This document shows, piece by piece, positions 42,006 to 50,634 of a stretch of 64,000 nt of DNA; positions within the stretch are counted from its first letter, which is position 1, and each line of letters opens with the position of its first letter. Under the pieces are notes generated by a model, which saw only the letters and a list, made by a program, of their open reading frames with translations, ran no database searches and had not been told where the DNA came from. The position numbers and the translations under genes are program-made. Source of the stretch: Streptomyces sp. 1222.5. GTDB taxonomy: Bacteria; Actinomycetota; Actinomycetes; Streptomycetales; Streptomycetaceae. The DNA lies in the NCBI RefSeq assembly GCF_900105245.1, contig NZ_FNSZ01000001.1:1240001-1304000 (forward strand), in the 5' to 3' direction.

Positions 42006-43148
42006 TCAGGCCCCGCCGCGTTCCCCCGTCGCGGCGGGGCCCTTGTGTGTTTCCCGTACGTCGCCGTCGGAGCGGTCGGTCACGTCGAGGAAGATCTGGT
42101 CGGCCTCCGGGAAGGTCCGGGACAGGGACCGCTTGATGCGGACGGACACCTCTTCCACCCGCTCGCTGTCCAGCCCCGGTATCAGGTCGATGCGCGCGGC
42201 CACCAGGGTGGAGTCGAGGCCCATCTTCATGGTGAACAGCGCCTCCACGCTGTCGATCTCGGGCTGCGCGTCGAGCAGCGACCGGATCCTTCCGCTCTGC
42301 TCCGGGTCGGCGGCCTCACCGATGAGCTGGTCGCGGGCGTCGCGGCCGAGCCGGTAGGCGACGTAGACCAGCAGGACACCGATGGCCAGCGAGGCGGACG
42401 CCTCCCAGACCACCTGCCCCGTCACCATGTGCAGGGCCATTCCGATGATCGCGAGGGTCACGCCGAGGACCGCCGTGCCGTCCTCGGCGACCACGGTGCG
42501 CAGGGCGGGGTCGCGCATCGCGCCGAGCCCCCCGCCCTGCCGGCGCACCTGGTGCAGGGCGCGCAGCAGCGAGGCGCCCTCGGCGAGCAGGGCCACACCG
42601 AGCACGATCAGACCGGCCACGTAGCCGCTGAACTTCTCCTCGGTGTTCGCCTGCAGCGCCTCGAAGCCCTGGAAGAAGGAGAAGCAGCCGCCCATGACGA
42701 AGATGCCGACGGCCGCGAGGAGCGACCAGAAGAAGCGCTCCTTGCCGTAGCCGAAGGGGTGCCGCTCGTCGGCGGGGCGGCGGCTGCGGCGCAGCGCGGC
42801 CAGCAGGAACACTTCGTTGAGGCTGTCGGCGACCGAGTGCGCGGCCTCCGACAGCAGCGCGGGCGAGCCGGCGAGGACACCGCCCACGGCCTTGGCCACA
42901 GCGATGACCAGGTTGGCGGCCAGCGCCACGAGGACGGTGACCTTGGTGTGCCGGTCGTCCTTCGAGGGGCCCTTGCCGTCGTCCGCCGCGGCCGGGCCGC
43001 CGTCGCCGTCCGGCGCCGCTCCCGCGCCCCCGCCCGTGCCGTCCGGCCGCCTCCCGGCCCCGCCGGGCGCCGGGGGGCGCTCGGGTGCCGTGTCGTGCTC
43101 CTCGGCCGTCCGTGCGGCCGTCTCCCGTTCCGAGGATGTCCCACTCAC
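42006..43148 (-). CDS. Cation diffusion facilitator (CDF) transporter
   Basis: 380 residues. After a ~60-residue Pro/Gly/Asp-rich N-terminus come six helices: ALLSEAAHSVADSLNEVFLLAA has the metal site (HSVAD, N instead of the second D), then RRPADERHPFGYGKERFFWSLLAA. The C-terminal ferredoxin-like domain ends in VEEVSVRIKRSLSRTFPEAD. It should export Zn2+, Fe2+ or a similar ion in exchange for protons. The GTG at 43148 is the best start after the GST-divergent promoter, but the ribosome site is poor. The last ~11 codons lie within a hairpin. Confidence 0.88.
   Translation of the reverse strand: MSGTSSERETAARTAEEHDTAPERPPAPGGAGRRPDGTGGGAGAAPDGDGGPAAADDGKGPSKDDRHTKVTVLVALAANLVIAVAKAVGGVLAGSPALLSEAAHSVADSLNEVFLLAALRRSRRPADERHPFGYGKERFFWSLLAAVGIFVMGGCFSFFQGFEALQANTEEKFSGYVAGLIVLGVALLAEGASLLRALHQVRRQGGGLGAMRDPALRTVVAEDGTAVLGVTLAIIGMALHMVTGQVVWEASASLAIGVLLVYVAYRLGRDARDQLIGEAADPEQSGRIRSLLDAQPEIDSVEALFTMKMGLDSTLVAARIDLIPGLDSERVEEVSVRIKRSLSRTFPEADQIFLDVTDRSDGDVRETHKGPAATGERGGA
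42009..42042. terminator. 12-bp perfect hairpin overlapping the end of the CDF gene
   Basis: GGCCCCGCCGCG pairs with CGCGGCGGGGCC over a 9-base loop. It lies inside the CDF coding sequence (encoding its GPAATGERGGA tail) and ~80 bp after the stop of the rightward F420 reductase, whose strand then reads CTTGTGTGTTT. Likely terminator for the rightward gene. Confidence 0.65.
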
Positions 43149-43248
43149 CCTTCGCCGACTGCCCCCGTGGGTGCGGATCACACCGTGCGACCGACCGAAA
43201 ACGGGGAACGCGTTGCACCGGAAGCCCCCCGGCCCGCGAGGAGGAGCG

Positions 43249-44265
43249 ATGGGCGGCGACGGCAACAGCGCATACGGCCACACGACGTTCTCCAGGTCCA
43301 GAAGCCATTTCACGGACCGCATCACCGCCGACGGCAGGGACGGCTGGCCGGTGACGGCGGGCCGGTACCGGCTGGTGGTCTCCCGCGCCTGTCCTTGGGC
43401 GAGCCGAGCGGTGGTCTCGCGCCGGCTGCTCGGTCTGGAGGACGCCCTGCCGATGGCGGTGGCCGACCCGATCCAGGACGACCGCAGCTGGCGGTTCACC
43501 CTGGATCCGGACGGCCGCGACCCGGTGCTCGGCATCCGCTTCCTGAGCGAGGCCTACGACCGCCGGGAGACGGACTACCCGGGCGGGGTGAGCGTGCCCG
43601 CGGTCGTGGACGTCCCGAGCGGGCGGCTGGTCACCAACGACTACCAGCAGCTCACCCTGGACCTGGCGACCGAGTGGACGTCCCTGCACCGGGACGGCGC
43701 GCCGGACCTGTACCCGGCGTCCCGGCGCGACGAGATCGACGAGGTGATGGCCGACGTCTACCGGGACGTCAACAACGGGGTGTACCGGGCCGGGTTCGCC
43801 AACGAGCAGAAGCAGTACGAGGAGGCGTGCACGGCGCTGTTCCGGCGGCTGGAACTGCTGGCGGAGCGGCTGGCCGGGCAGCGGTACCTGGTCGGCGACA
43901 CCCTCACCGAGGCGGACGTCCGGCTGTTCACCACGCTGGTCCGGTTCGACGCCGTCTATCACGGCCACTTCAAGTGCAACCGCTGGAAGCTGGCCGAGAA
44001 CCGGGTGCTGTGGGCCTACGCCAGAGACCTGTTCCAGACGCCCGGGTTCGGCGACACCGTCGACTTCGACCACATCAAGCGGCACTACTACCAGGTGCAC
44101 ACCGGCATCAACCCCACCGGCATCGTGCCGCTCGGCCCCGATCTCGCCGGTTGGCTGAGCCCCCATCACCGGGAGGAGCTGGGCGGCCGGCCGTTCGGCG
44201 ACGGTACGGCGCCGGGTCCGGTGCCGGAGGGCGAACGAGTCGCTCCGGAGGGACGGCCCGCATGA
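43249..44265 (+). CDS. Glutathionyl-hydroquinone reductase-like (Xi-class GST) protein
   Basis: 338 residues. VVSRACPWASR holds the catalytic Cys48 in the CPWA motif of YqjG/ECM4-type Xi-class enzymes. LSEAYDR, VPAVVDVPSGRLVTNDY and the helical domain with FKCNRWKLAE and HYYQVHTGINPTGIVPLGP are characteristic. These enzymes reduce thiol-hydroquinone conjugates; in actinobacteria the natural thiol would be mycothiol, which is inference. GAGGAGGAG lies just before the ATG. Divergent from the CDF gene. Confidence 0.9.
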   Translation: MGGDGNSAYGHTTFSRSRSHFTDRITADGRDGWPVTAGRYRLVVSRACPWASRAVVSRRLLGLEDALPMAVADPIQDDRSWRFTLDPDGRDPVLGIRFLSEAYDRRETDYPGGVSVPAVVDVPSGRLVTNDYQQLTLDLATEWTSLHRDGAPDLYPASRRDEIDEVMADVYRDVNNGVYRAGFANEQKQYEEACTALFRRLELLAERLAGQRYLVGDTLTEADVRLFTTLVRFDAVYHGHFKCNRWKLAENRVLWAYARDLFQTPGFGDTVDFDHIKRHYYQVHTGINPTGIVPLGPDLAGWLSPHHREELGGRPFGDGTAPGPVPEGERVAPEGRPA

Positions 44266-44316
44266 AGGCGGCCCGACGAGGAACATGAGGGCGGCATGAC
44301 GAGGAAGGAGTCAGAC

Positions 44317-44619
44317 ATGACCAAGAACAAGAAGAAGAAACTCCCTCTCGCCTACAAGCCGGTCGGGTTCGCGCTCAGCTGGGCGGGCGGCGCGCTGGCC
44401 GGCATGGCGTTCCGGCAGGCGTGGAAGGCGATCCGGCACGAGGACGACGCTCCTGACGCCCTGGACCCGGACCGGGGCTGGGGCGAGATCCTGCTGGCGG
44501 CGGCGGTCCAGGGCGCGATCTTCGCGGTGGTGCGCAGCGCCGTGGACCGCACGGGCGCGAAGGCCATCGAGCGGTCGACGGGTGTGTGGCCGTCGTCCGA
44601 CAAGGGCGGCCGGGACTGA
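44317..44619 (+). CDS. DUF4235 small membrane protein
   Basis: 100 residues. Lys-rich N-terminus (MTKNKKKKLPLAYKPVG), a first hydrophobic segment ALSWAGGALAGMAFRQAW, and a second AAAVQGAIFAVVRSAVDR, matching the DUF4235 family of unknown function. AAGGAG is seven bases before the ATG at 44317; the ATG at 44296 is less well placed. Possibly co-transcribed with the GST gene 51 bp upstream. Confidence 0.85.
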   Translation: MTKNKKKKLPLAYKPVGFALSWAGGALAGMAFRQAWKAIRHEDDAPDALDPDRGWGEILLAAAVQGAIFAVVRSAVDRTGAKAIERSTGVWPSSDKGGRD

Positions 44620-44631
44620 GCCTCGCGCGAA

Positions 44632-44670
44632 GGGCGCCTTCCGGTCCGTGGTCACGGCCGGGAGGCGCCC
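44632..44670 (+). terminator. Hairpin after the DUF4235 gene
   Basis: GGGCGCCT pairs with AGGCGCCC around a 23-base loop that itself can fold (CCGG/CCGG); followed by CCCTTGTT. 12 bp after the stop. Confidence 0.55.
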
Positions 44671-44722
44671 CCCTTGTTCCGTCCGGCGGGGCTCGGGGGC
44701 GTCACCCCGAGTCCGGCGCCCG

Positions 44723-45115
44723 TCACCCCTGCTTGGGCGCCCTGTTGGGGACCATGCGCAGGGTGAAGGAGTGCCCGGCGGGATCGGAGTAGCCGCGCTC
44801 CTCGTAGGGGCCGGCCGCGTCCCGTGCCTCGATGGGCCGGCCGCCGAGCCCCACCACCCGGCGCTCCGCCTCGTCCAGGTCCTCGACCAGGAAGTCGAGA
44901 TGGACCTGGAGCGAGTTCTCCGGGCGGGGCCAGCTGGGCGGGGTCGCGTTGACGTCGCGGCGGAACGCCAGCCGGACGCCGTCCGCACCCTGTATCTCCA
45001 CGAGGTTGGCGGACGCGTGCGTCTGCTCACCCTCCAGCAACTCCTTGTAGAACTCGGCGAGTTTCTCGGGTTCGGCGCAGTCCAGTATCAGGACGCCCGC
45101 TTTCACCAGTGCCAT
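44723..45115 (-). CDS. VOC (glyoxalase/bleomycin-resistance) family protein
   Basis: 130 residues with two beta-alpha-beta3 halves: GVLILDCAEPEKLAEFYKELL opens the first, LQVHLDFLVEDLDEAERRVVGL the second, and YSDPAGHSFTLRMVP closes it. The metal-ligand positions are only partly conserved, so the function is unknown. It is downstream of the PPOX-type gene on the same strand (51-bp gap). Confidence 0.85.
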   Translation of the reverse strand: MALVKAGVLILDCAEPEKLAEFYKELLEGEQTHASANLVEIQGADGVRLAFRRDVNATPPSWPRPENSLQVHLDFLVEDLDEAERRVVGLGGRPIEARDAAGPYEERGYSDPAGHSFTLRMVPNRAPKQG

Positions 45116-45166
45116 GCTTCCTCCCGGGGGTCTCCTCTTCCCTGCGCTTATCCCGGGCCCCCGGAT

Positions 45167-45631
45167 TCAGTCGGCGAGCAGCCACCGCCCGTCACGCATG
45201 AGCTCCCTGCCCGGCAGCTCGTTCGCCTCCCGCCAGGCCTGGACGCGCTGCGGCAGGACGGTGAAGTACAGGTAACGGGTGGCCAGTTGACGCGGGTCGA
45301 AGCCGGTCTTCCCGGCGAAGACCTCGGCGTCCTCCTCGGGCAGGTCCTCGGGCGTCACCGCGCGGACGGTCCCCTCGATCATGACGACGTCGCGGGTCGG
45401 GCCGATGCCCAGGCGGGCGGTGCCGGTGGCCACGAGGTTGCGGCCGGTGGGGCTCTCGGCGGGGGTGGCGATCAGCAGGACGGTGCCGTCCCACACGAAG
45501 GACAGCGGGACGAGGTACGGGGCGCCGCCGTCGGGACCGGCGGTGGCGACCCAGGCGTCGACGTCGTGCTCCAGCCGGTGGAGGGTGTCCTTCTTGCGCT
45601 GTTCGGCGGAGCGGGCGGGCGCTTCGGTCAT
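45167..45631 (-). CDS. PPOX-class (pyridoxamine 5'-phosphate oxidase-like) flavin/F420 protein
   Basis: 154 residues, split-barrel fold: HDVDAWVATAGPDGGAPYLVPLSFVWDGTVL and NLVATGTARLGIGPTRDVVMIEG are the phosphate- and flavin-contact strands. C-terminal PQRVQAWREANELPGRELMRDG is typical of the F420-binding actinobacterial subgroup. Substrate unknown. GAGGAGG stands nine bases before the ATG. It is 44 bp downstream of the TetR gene on the same strand. Confidence 0.82.
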   Translation of the reverse strand: MTEAPARSAEQRKKDTLHRLEHDVDAWVATAGPDGGAPYLVPLSFVWDGTVLLIATPAESPTGRNLVATGTARLGIGPTRDVVMIEGTVRAVTPEDLPEEDAEVFAGKTGFDPRQLATRYLYFTVLPQRVQAWREANELPGRELMRDGRWLLAD

Positions 45632-45674
45632 GGCGTACGGCCTCCTCGGGTGCGGATGGCCTCCAGTGTGTCCG

Positions 45675-46394
45675 TCACCCTCCGGTCTCCGCACGGAGGT
45701 GATCAAGGCGTGTCCGGGCAGCTTCGAGGAGGAGTTCCAGGGCGGCCGGGTAGGAACTGCGCCGCATGGTGGCGGCGAGGTGGCGGGCGGTGGCCGCGAT
45801 GTGCGGATGGGTGTCGGCGGGCAGCCGGCCGTACGTCGTCCGCCACACCTCGGTCTCGGCGTCGCGGGCGGCCCGGGGCAGCGAGGTGCCCGCGGAGTCC
45901 AGGGCGCCGAAGGCGAGGGCCTGGTCCACGAACGCGTGGTAGATCCGCACCGCCTCCGGATCGGGAAACCCGGCCTCGCGCAGCACACGCAGGATGCTCT
46001 CCACGGCCTGGATCTCGTGCGTGCGCCCGGTGACGCGGTGCGCGCCGAGCACGGCCGCGCGGGGGTGCGCGAGGGCTCCGGCATGCATGCGCAGCCCGAG
46101 GTCGCGCAGGTCCGCCGCCCAGTCGCCGGTGGGCCGCCAGGCGCGCAGGGTGCGGCCGATCAGCTCGTCGGCGACGGCCAGCATCAGGTCGTCCGTGTGC
46201 CGGAAGTACCGGTACAGGGAGCTGGGGTCGGCGCCGAGCGCCCGGCCGAGCCGGCGCACGGAGAGCGCGTCGGCGCCGTGCTCCTCGATCAGCCGGAGCG
46301 CGGTCCGCACGATCAGTTCCTCGGAGAGGACGACGCCCTGCTTGGTGGGCCGCCTGCGCCGGCGTTCGGCGGGCGGGACGACGCGTTCGCTCAC
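45675..46394 (-). CDS. TetR/AcrR-family regulator
   Basis: 239 residues. The helix-turn-helix is at ~25-70: LSEELIVRTALRLIEEHG then LSVRRLGRALGADPSSLYRYF. The C-terminal ligand domain begins DLMLAVADELIGRTL. GTG start at 46394. Divergent from an APC permease/amidohydrolase operon; a GTGTTG/CAACAC inverted repeat between them is the likely operator. Confidence 0.9.
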   Translation of the reverse strand: MSERVVPPAERRRRRPTKQGVVLSEELIVRTALRLIEEHGADALSVRRLGRALGADPSSLYRYFRHTDDLMLAVADELIGRTLRAWRPTGDWAADLRDLGLRMHAGALAHPRAAVLGAHRVTGRTHEIQAVESILRVLREAGFPDPEAVRIYHAFVDQALAFGALDSAGTSLPRAARDAETEVWRTTYGRLPADTHPHIAATARHLAATMRRSSYPAALELLLEAARTRLDHLRAETGG

Positions 46395-46408
46395 GGGCGG
46401 TCTCCCTC

Positions 46409-46433
46409 GTGTTGCCCAACCTTATGACAACAC
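46409..46433. promoter_or_regulatory. Probable TetR operator
   Basis: GTGTTG (46409-46414) and CAACAC (46428-46433), 13 bases apart, 14 bp upstream of the TetR start and 85 bp before the permease start. The 25-bp length fits a TetR dimer site. Confidence 0.5.
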
Positions 46434-46517
46434 CGTTGACCTGTGAAGCGGCCGGACGGTTTCATCTGCGGTCACCGGGGCCCGTCCGGGCCCCCTGGTG
46501 CGAGCGGAGAGCCGGCC

Positions 46518-48020
46518 ATGAGCGACAGCCCCTTCGGTGTGGATCCCCCCGCGCGGCCCGAGCTGCGCAGGTCCCTGAGCGTGCTGGACGGCGTCGCGGT
46601 CGCCGCGTCCAGCACGGCGGCGACCACCAGCATCGGCATCGGCCTCGGCGTGACCGCCGGGGTGGTCGGCCTGCATCTGCCGGCCATCATGCTGCTGGCG
46701 TTCCTGCCGGTGCTCGGCATCGCCGGCGCCTTCTCCCGGCTGAACCGGGTGGAACCGAACGCGGGCAACGGCTACGTGTGGGTGGGCCGGTCGCTGAGCC
46801 CATGGCTGGGCTTCACGGTCGGCTGGGTCAACATCGTGGCGAGCGTGGCCTTCCTCGCCTACACCACGGCGGTCACCGGGTCCGCGCTGCTGCAGCTGGC
46901 CGGGGACGCGGGGGTGCACCGCATCGGCTCGCTCACCCTGGACCCGGGCTCGACCGCGCAGACGACGCTGCTGGGCATCCTCGTCCTGGTCGCCGTCACG
47001 CTCACCGCCGTGACCGGTGTGCGCACCGCGGCCAGGCTGCAGTCGTGGCTGCTGGTCTTCGAGTACGCCGTGCTGCTGGGCTTCTGCGGTTACGGCATCG
47101 TCACCGGCCCGCATCCCTTCCGTCTCTCCTGGTTCGATCCGTTGGCGATCCCCTCGGCGAGCGCGCTGGCGCAGGGGCTGCTGCTGTCGGTGTTCTGCTA
47201 TTGGGGCTTCGAGGCGGCGTTCACCGTGAACGAGGAGGTGCGGGACCCGAAGGACGCCTCCCGGGCCGGGCTGATCACCCTGGTCACGATGCTGGGGCTG
47301 TTCCTGCTCGGCTCGGTCGCCTTCCAGCGGGTGCTGTCCGAGCCCGAGCTGGCCGGACACGGGGCGGAGGGGCTGGCGTACTTCGGCGACCGGCTCGCCG
47401 CGCAGCCGCTGGCCGCCCTGCCCCTGGTGGCGCTGACGTTCTCGGCGGTGGCCTCGCTCCAGGCCGGGGTCATCCCGACGGCGCGCGGGATGTTCGCCAT
47501 GAGCCGGGACCGCACCCTCGGGCCGGTGTGGTCCAGGATCAGTCCCCGGTACGGCACACCGGCGGCCGGCACGCTGCTGATCGGCGCCCTCGCCACGGTG
47601 GTGGCGGTGCTCGCCCTGGTGATCCCGCGACTCGCCGACATGATCATGGCGACGGTGAACGCCGTGGGGATCGTCGTCGCACTGTCGTACGCGCTCACCG
47701 CGCTCGCGGCCGCGGCCCGCTTCCGGTCGCTGCTGCGGGAGGACTTCCGCCAGGGTGTGCGGGCGGTGGTGCTGCCCGCACTCAGCGCCCTCGCCCTGCT
47801 GGGCCTCGGCGGGTACCTCGGCTGGTCCTTCTACACCTCCGCCGACCACTTCGAGGTCAGCGCGGGCAACGGCTGGTTCCTGCTGCTCATGCCGCTGGTC
47901 ATGATCCTCTCCGGGGTCCTCGCGGCCGCGTGGGCGAAGTGGGGGCGCAAATCGGCCTACTTCCGCACCGGCGAGGGCACCGACGCCGACTCCCCGCAGC
48001 TCCTGACCACCTCCAACTGA
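46518..48020 (+). CDS. APC-family amino acid/amine permease
   Basis: 500 residues and ~12 membrane helices. The first helix SVLDGVAVAASSTAATTSIGIGLG follows the APC pattern, FSRLNRVEPNAGNGYVWVG is the conserved loop after helix 2, and CYWGFEAAFTVNEEVRDPKDASR the signature in the middle. The ATG at 46518 has GGAGAG eight bases upstream. It is followed after 16 bp by an amidohydrolase, so the pair probably takes up and hydrolyses one amide- or amine-containing compound under TetR control. Confidence 0.88.
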   Translation: MSDSPFGVDPPARPELRRSLSVLDGVAVAASSTAATTSIGIGLGVTAGVVGLHLPAIMLLAFLPVLGIAGAFSRLNRVEPNAGNGYVWVGRSLSPWLGFTVGWVNIVASVAFLAYTTAVTGSALLQLAGDAGVHRIGSLTLDPGSTAQTTLLGILVLVAVTLTAVTGVRTAARLQSWLLVFEYAVLLGFCGYGIVTGPHPFRLSWFDPLAIPSASALAQGLLLSVFCYWGFEAAFTVNEEVRDPKDASRAGLITLVTMLGLFLLGSVAFQRVLSEPELAGHGAEGLAYFGDRLAAQPLAALPLVALTFSAVASLQAGVIPTARGMFAMSRDRTLGPVWSRISPRYGTPAAGTLLIGALATVVAVLALVIPRLADMIMATVNAVGIVVALSYALTALAAAARFRSLLREDFRQGVRAVVLPALSALALLGLGGYLGWSFYTSADHFEVSAGNGWFLLLMPLVMILSGVLAAAWAKWGRKSAYFRTGEGTDADSPQLLTTSN

Positions 48021-48036
48021 CCCAAGGAAAGGCATC

Positions 48037-49662
48037 ATGCACGCTGATCTCCTCTTCACCGGCGGCCCCGTCCTCACCCCCGAGGGCCGTACGGCGACCG
48101 CCGTCGCCGTCACCGGCGACCGGATCACCGCCGTCGGCCGTGCCGAGGTACGCGAACTCGCCGGGCCCCGCACGGAGGTGGTCGACCTCGCCGGGCGGCT
48201 GCTGCTGCCGGGCTTCCAGGACGCCCACGTCCACCCGGTGCCGGCCGGTCTGGAGCTGTCCCAGTGCGACCTGAGCGGAACGACGACGGCCGAGGACACC
48301 GTGGCCGCCGTCCGCGCCTACGCCGACGCCCACCCCGAGCGGGAGTGGATCCTCGGCGGCGGCTGGTCCATGGAGGCCTTCGCCGGCGGCATTCCCACGA
48401 AGGAGCTGCTGGACGCGGCGGTCCCGGACCGGCCGGTGTACCTGCCCAACCGGGACCACCACGGCGCCTGGGTCAACAGCCGTGCGCTGGAGCTGGCCGG
48501 GATCGACCGGCACACCCCCGACCCGGCCGACGGGCGGATCGAGCGGGACGCCTCCGGCGAGCCCAGCGGCACGCTCCAGGAAGGCGCGATGCAGCTGGTG
48601 GGCCGGCTCACGCCGGCCGCCACCCCCGCGGACCGGCTGGCCGCGCTGCTGCACGCCCAGCGGCACCTGCACGCGCTCGGCATCACCGCCTGGCAGGACG
48701 CGCTGATCGGCGACTTCCTCGGCATGGACGACCCGGCCGAGGCGTACCGCACCGCCGCGGAGGAGGGCACGCTCACCGCCCGGGTCCGGGGCGCCCTGTG
48801 GTGGGACCGCGAGCGCGGGGCCGAGCAGATCCCCGAACTCGTGGCCCGCCGGGACGCGCTGAGCCAGGGACGGTTCCGGGCAGGCACGGTGAAGCTGATG
48901 CTGGACGGCGTCGCCGAGAACCACACGGCCGCGCTGCTGGACCCGTACCTGGACCGGTGCGGCTGCGCCACTGCCAACCGCGGCAAGAGCTTCATCGACC
49001 CGGAGCGGCTGCCCGCCTTCGTCACCGAGCTGGACGCGCTCGGCTTCCAGTGCCACTTCCACGCGCTGGGCGACCGGGCCGTGCGGGACGCCCTGGACGC
49101 CGTCGAGGCCGCCCGCGCGGCCAACGGGCCGAGCGACACCCGGCCGCACCTCGCCCATCTCCAGGTGGTGCACCCGGAGGACGTGCCCCGGTTCGCCCGG
49201 CTCGGGGCCACCGCCAACATCCAGCCGCTGTGGGCCGCGCACGAGCCGCAGATGGACGAACTGACGATCCCCTTCCTCGGACCGGAACGGACCGCCTGGC
49301 AGTACCCGTTCGGCGCGCTGCTGCGCTCCGGGGCACGGCTCGCGGCGGGCAGCGACTGGCCGGTGAGCAGCCCCGATCCGCTCCAGGGCGTCCATGTCGC
49401 GGTCAACCGGGTCGAACCGGGCGGCTCGCGGCCGGTGTTCCTGCCGGACGAGCGGCTGACCCTCGGGGACGCGCTGACGGCGTACACGGCCGGTTCGGCC
49501 TACGTGAACCATCTGGACGACACCGGCCGGGTGGCCGCCGGGGCGCTCGCCGACCTGGTGGTCCTGGACCGCGACCCGTTCGCCGGGCCGCCGGAGGCGA
49601 TCGCGGAGACGGCCGTGGCCCAGACCTATGTCGGCGGCGAGCGGGTGTTCGCGGCCGGGTGA
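48037..49662 (+). CDS. YtcJ-like amidohydrolase
   Basis: 541 residues. GFQDAHVHPVPAGLELSQCDLSG has the H-x-H metal pair, and CHFHALGDRAVRDALD, HLAHLQVVHPEDVPRFARLGA and GSDWPVSSPDP contain the further metal and catalytic residues of the metal-dependent amidohydrolase superfamily (N-substituted formamide deformylase/YtcJ group). AAGGAAAGG precedes the ATG. Operon with the APC permease. It meets a lipoprotein gene tail to tail, four bases apart. Confidence 0.88.
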   Translation: MHADLLFTGGPVLTPEGRTATAVAVTGDRITAVGRAEVRELAGPRTEVVDLAGRLLLPGFQDAHVHPVPAGLELSQCDLSGTTTAEDTVAAVRAYADAHPEREWILGGGWSMEAFAGGIPTKELLDAAVPDRPVYLPNRDHHGAWVNSRALELAGIDRHTPDPADGRIERDASGEPSGTLQEGAMQLVGRLTPAATPADRLAALLHAQRHLHALGITAWQDALIGDFLGMDDPAEAYRTAAEEGTLTARVRGALWWDRERGAEQIPELVARRDALSQGRFRAGTVKLMLDGVAENHTAALLDPYLDRCGCATANRGKSFIDPERLPAFVTELDALGFQCHFHALGDRAVRDALDAVEAARAANGPSDTRPHLAHLQVVHPEDVPRFARLGATANIQPLWAAHEPQMDELTIPFLGPERTAWQYPFGALLRSGARLAAGSDWPVSSPDPLQGVHVAVNRVEPGGSRPVFLPDERLTLGDALTAYTAGSAYVNHLDDTGRVAAGALADLVVLDRDPFAGPPEAIAETAVAQTYVGGERVFAAG

Positions 49663-49666
49663 CCGC

Positions 49667-50512
49667 TCAGTCGCAGCCGACGCCCTCCTTCAGCAGCGGC
49701 CACGCCTCCACTCCGGCGGCCGTGCGGACGTAGGCGGTCGCACGGTCGTCCGTCAGCCACAGCCGCCGGCCACGGAGGTGGTAGCCGGTGTCGTGGGCGC
49801 CGGCGGGCATGCGGACCTTCGCGCGGTACGGCTTCGGGAGCAGGCCGTCCCGGTGGAGCACCCCGTCGGGGTCGCGGGCGTACGTCCGGTCGTCCAGCCG
49901 GAGGAAGGAGGCCGACTGCCAGCCGCAGTGCTCCGGTCCCGCTGAGCTGCTCAGCCTGCTCACCGGGACCCTGCGGCCGGCGCGGTCCGTCCAGATCTGC
50001 CAGTCGGTGGTGGCGGTGAAGCTCTCGGGGAGTTCGGCCGGGTCGCAGGCGGCGCTGGTCTCGGGGCCCCAGCCGGGCCGGTCCTTCTGGTCCCTGGCCA
50101 CCACGACCGCCACCTTGGTCCGGCCGTCGACGTCGTAGGAGTACAGCACCCGGTCCCGCTCCTTGCGTTCCACGCGGTAGCCGTGGTCCGGCTCCTCCGG
50201 CTGGAACATGTCGAAGTAGAGGGCGAGCCCCTCCTCCGGGGTGGCTCCCCCGTCGGACCTGCTCCAGCCGTCGGGTCCGGAGCCGTCGAAGATCTCCCCG
50301 TCGCACTCCAGCGCCCGGCCCGCGGCCCCGGAGGCCAGGAGGAGTGCCCGGGGGCCGCTCTCGTCGATCTCCCGGGTGGGCACGTCGAGCCGACCGCTGT
50401 ACGGGGCCGCCGGCGGAGTGCCCTTCAGGACCAGGTCGGGCCGGGGGCCGTCGTCGCACCCCGCCGCGGCCACAGCCGTCAGTACCGCCAACGCCACGAG
50501 TCCTCCGCGCAT
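49667..50512 (-). CDS. Hypothetical lipoprotein
   Basis: 281 residues. Signal peptide with lipobox AAAGC (Cys19). The mature part is soluble, with aromatic-rich strands and four further cysteines (ECDGE, ACDPA, HCGWQ and VGCD), probably disulfide-bonded. I recognise no family. ATG at 50512. Confidence 0.75.
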   Translation of the reverse strand: MRGGLVALAVLTAVAAAGCDDGPRPDLVLKGTPPAAPYSGRLDVPTREIDESGPRALLLASGAAGRALECDGEIFDGSGPDGWSRSDGGATPEEGLALYFDMFQPEEPDHGYRVERKERDRVLYSYDVDGRTKVAVVVARDQKDRPGWGPETSAACDPAELPESFTATTDWQIWTDRAGRRVPVSRLSSSAGPEHCGWQSASFLRLDDRTYARDPDGVLHRDGLLPKPYRAKVRMPAGAHDTGYHLRGRRLWLTDDRATAYVRTAAGVEAWPLLKEGVGCD

Positions 50513-50634
50513 GTCCCGCCCCTCTTCTCCGGTGCTGCGTGCGGTCCTTCGACGCCGGACCGGGCAGGAACGTTCGCACGGCCGGCGGCGCGTGGCGTTC
50601 TCCGGGCGCGCCGATCGGGGCAGGCTGGGTGACC

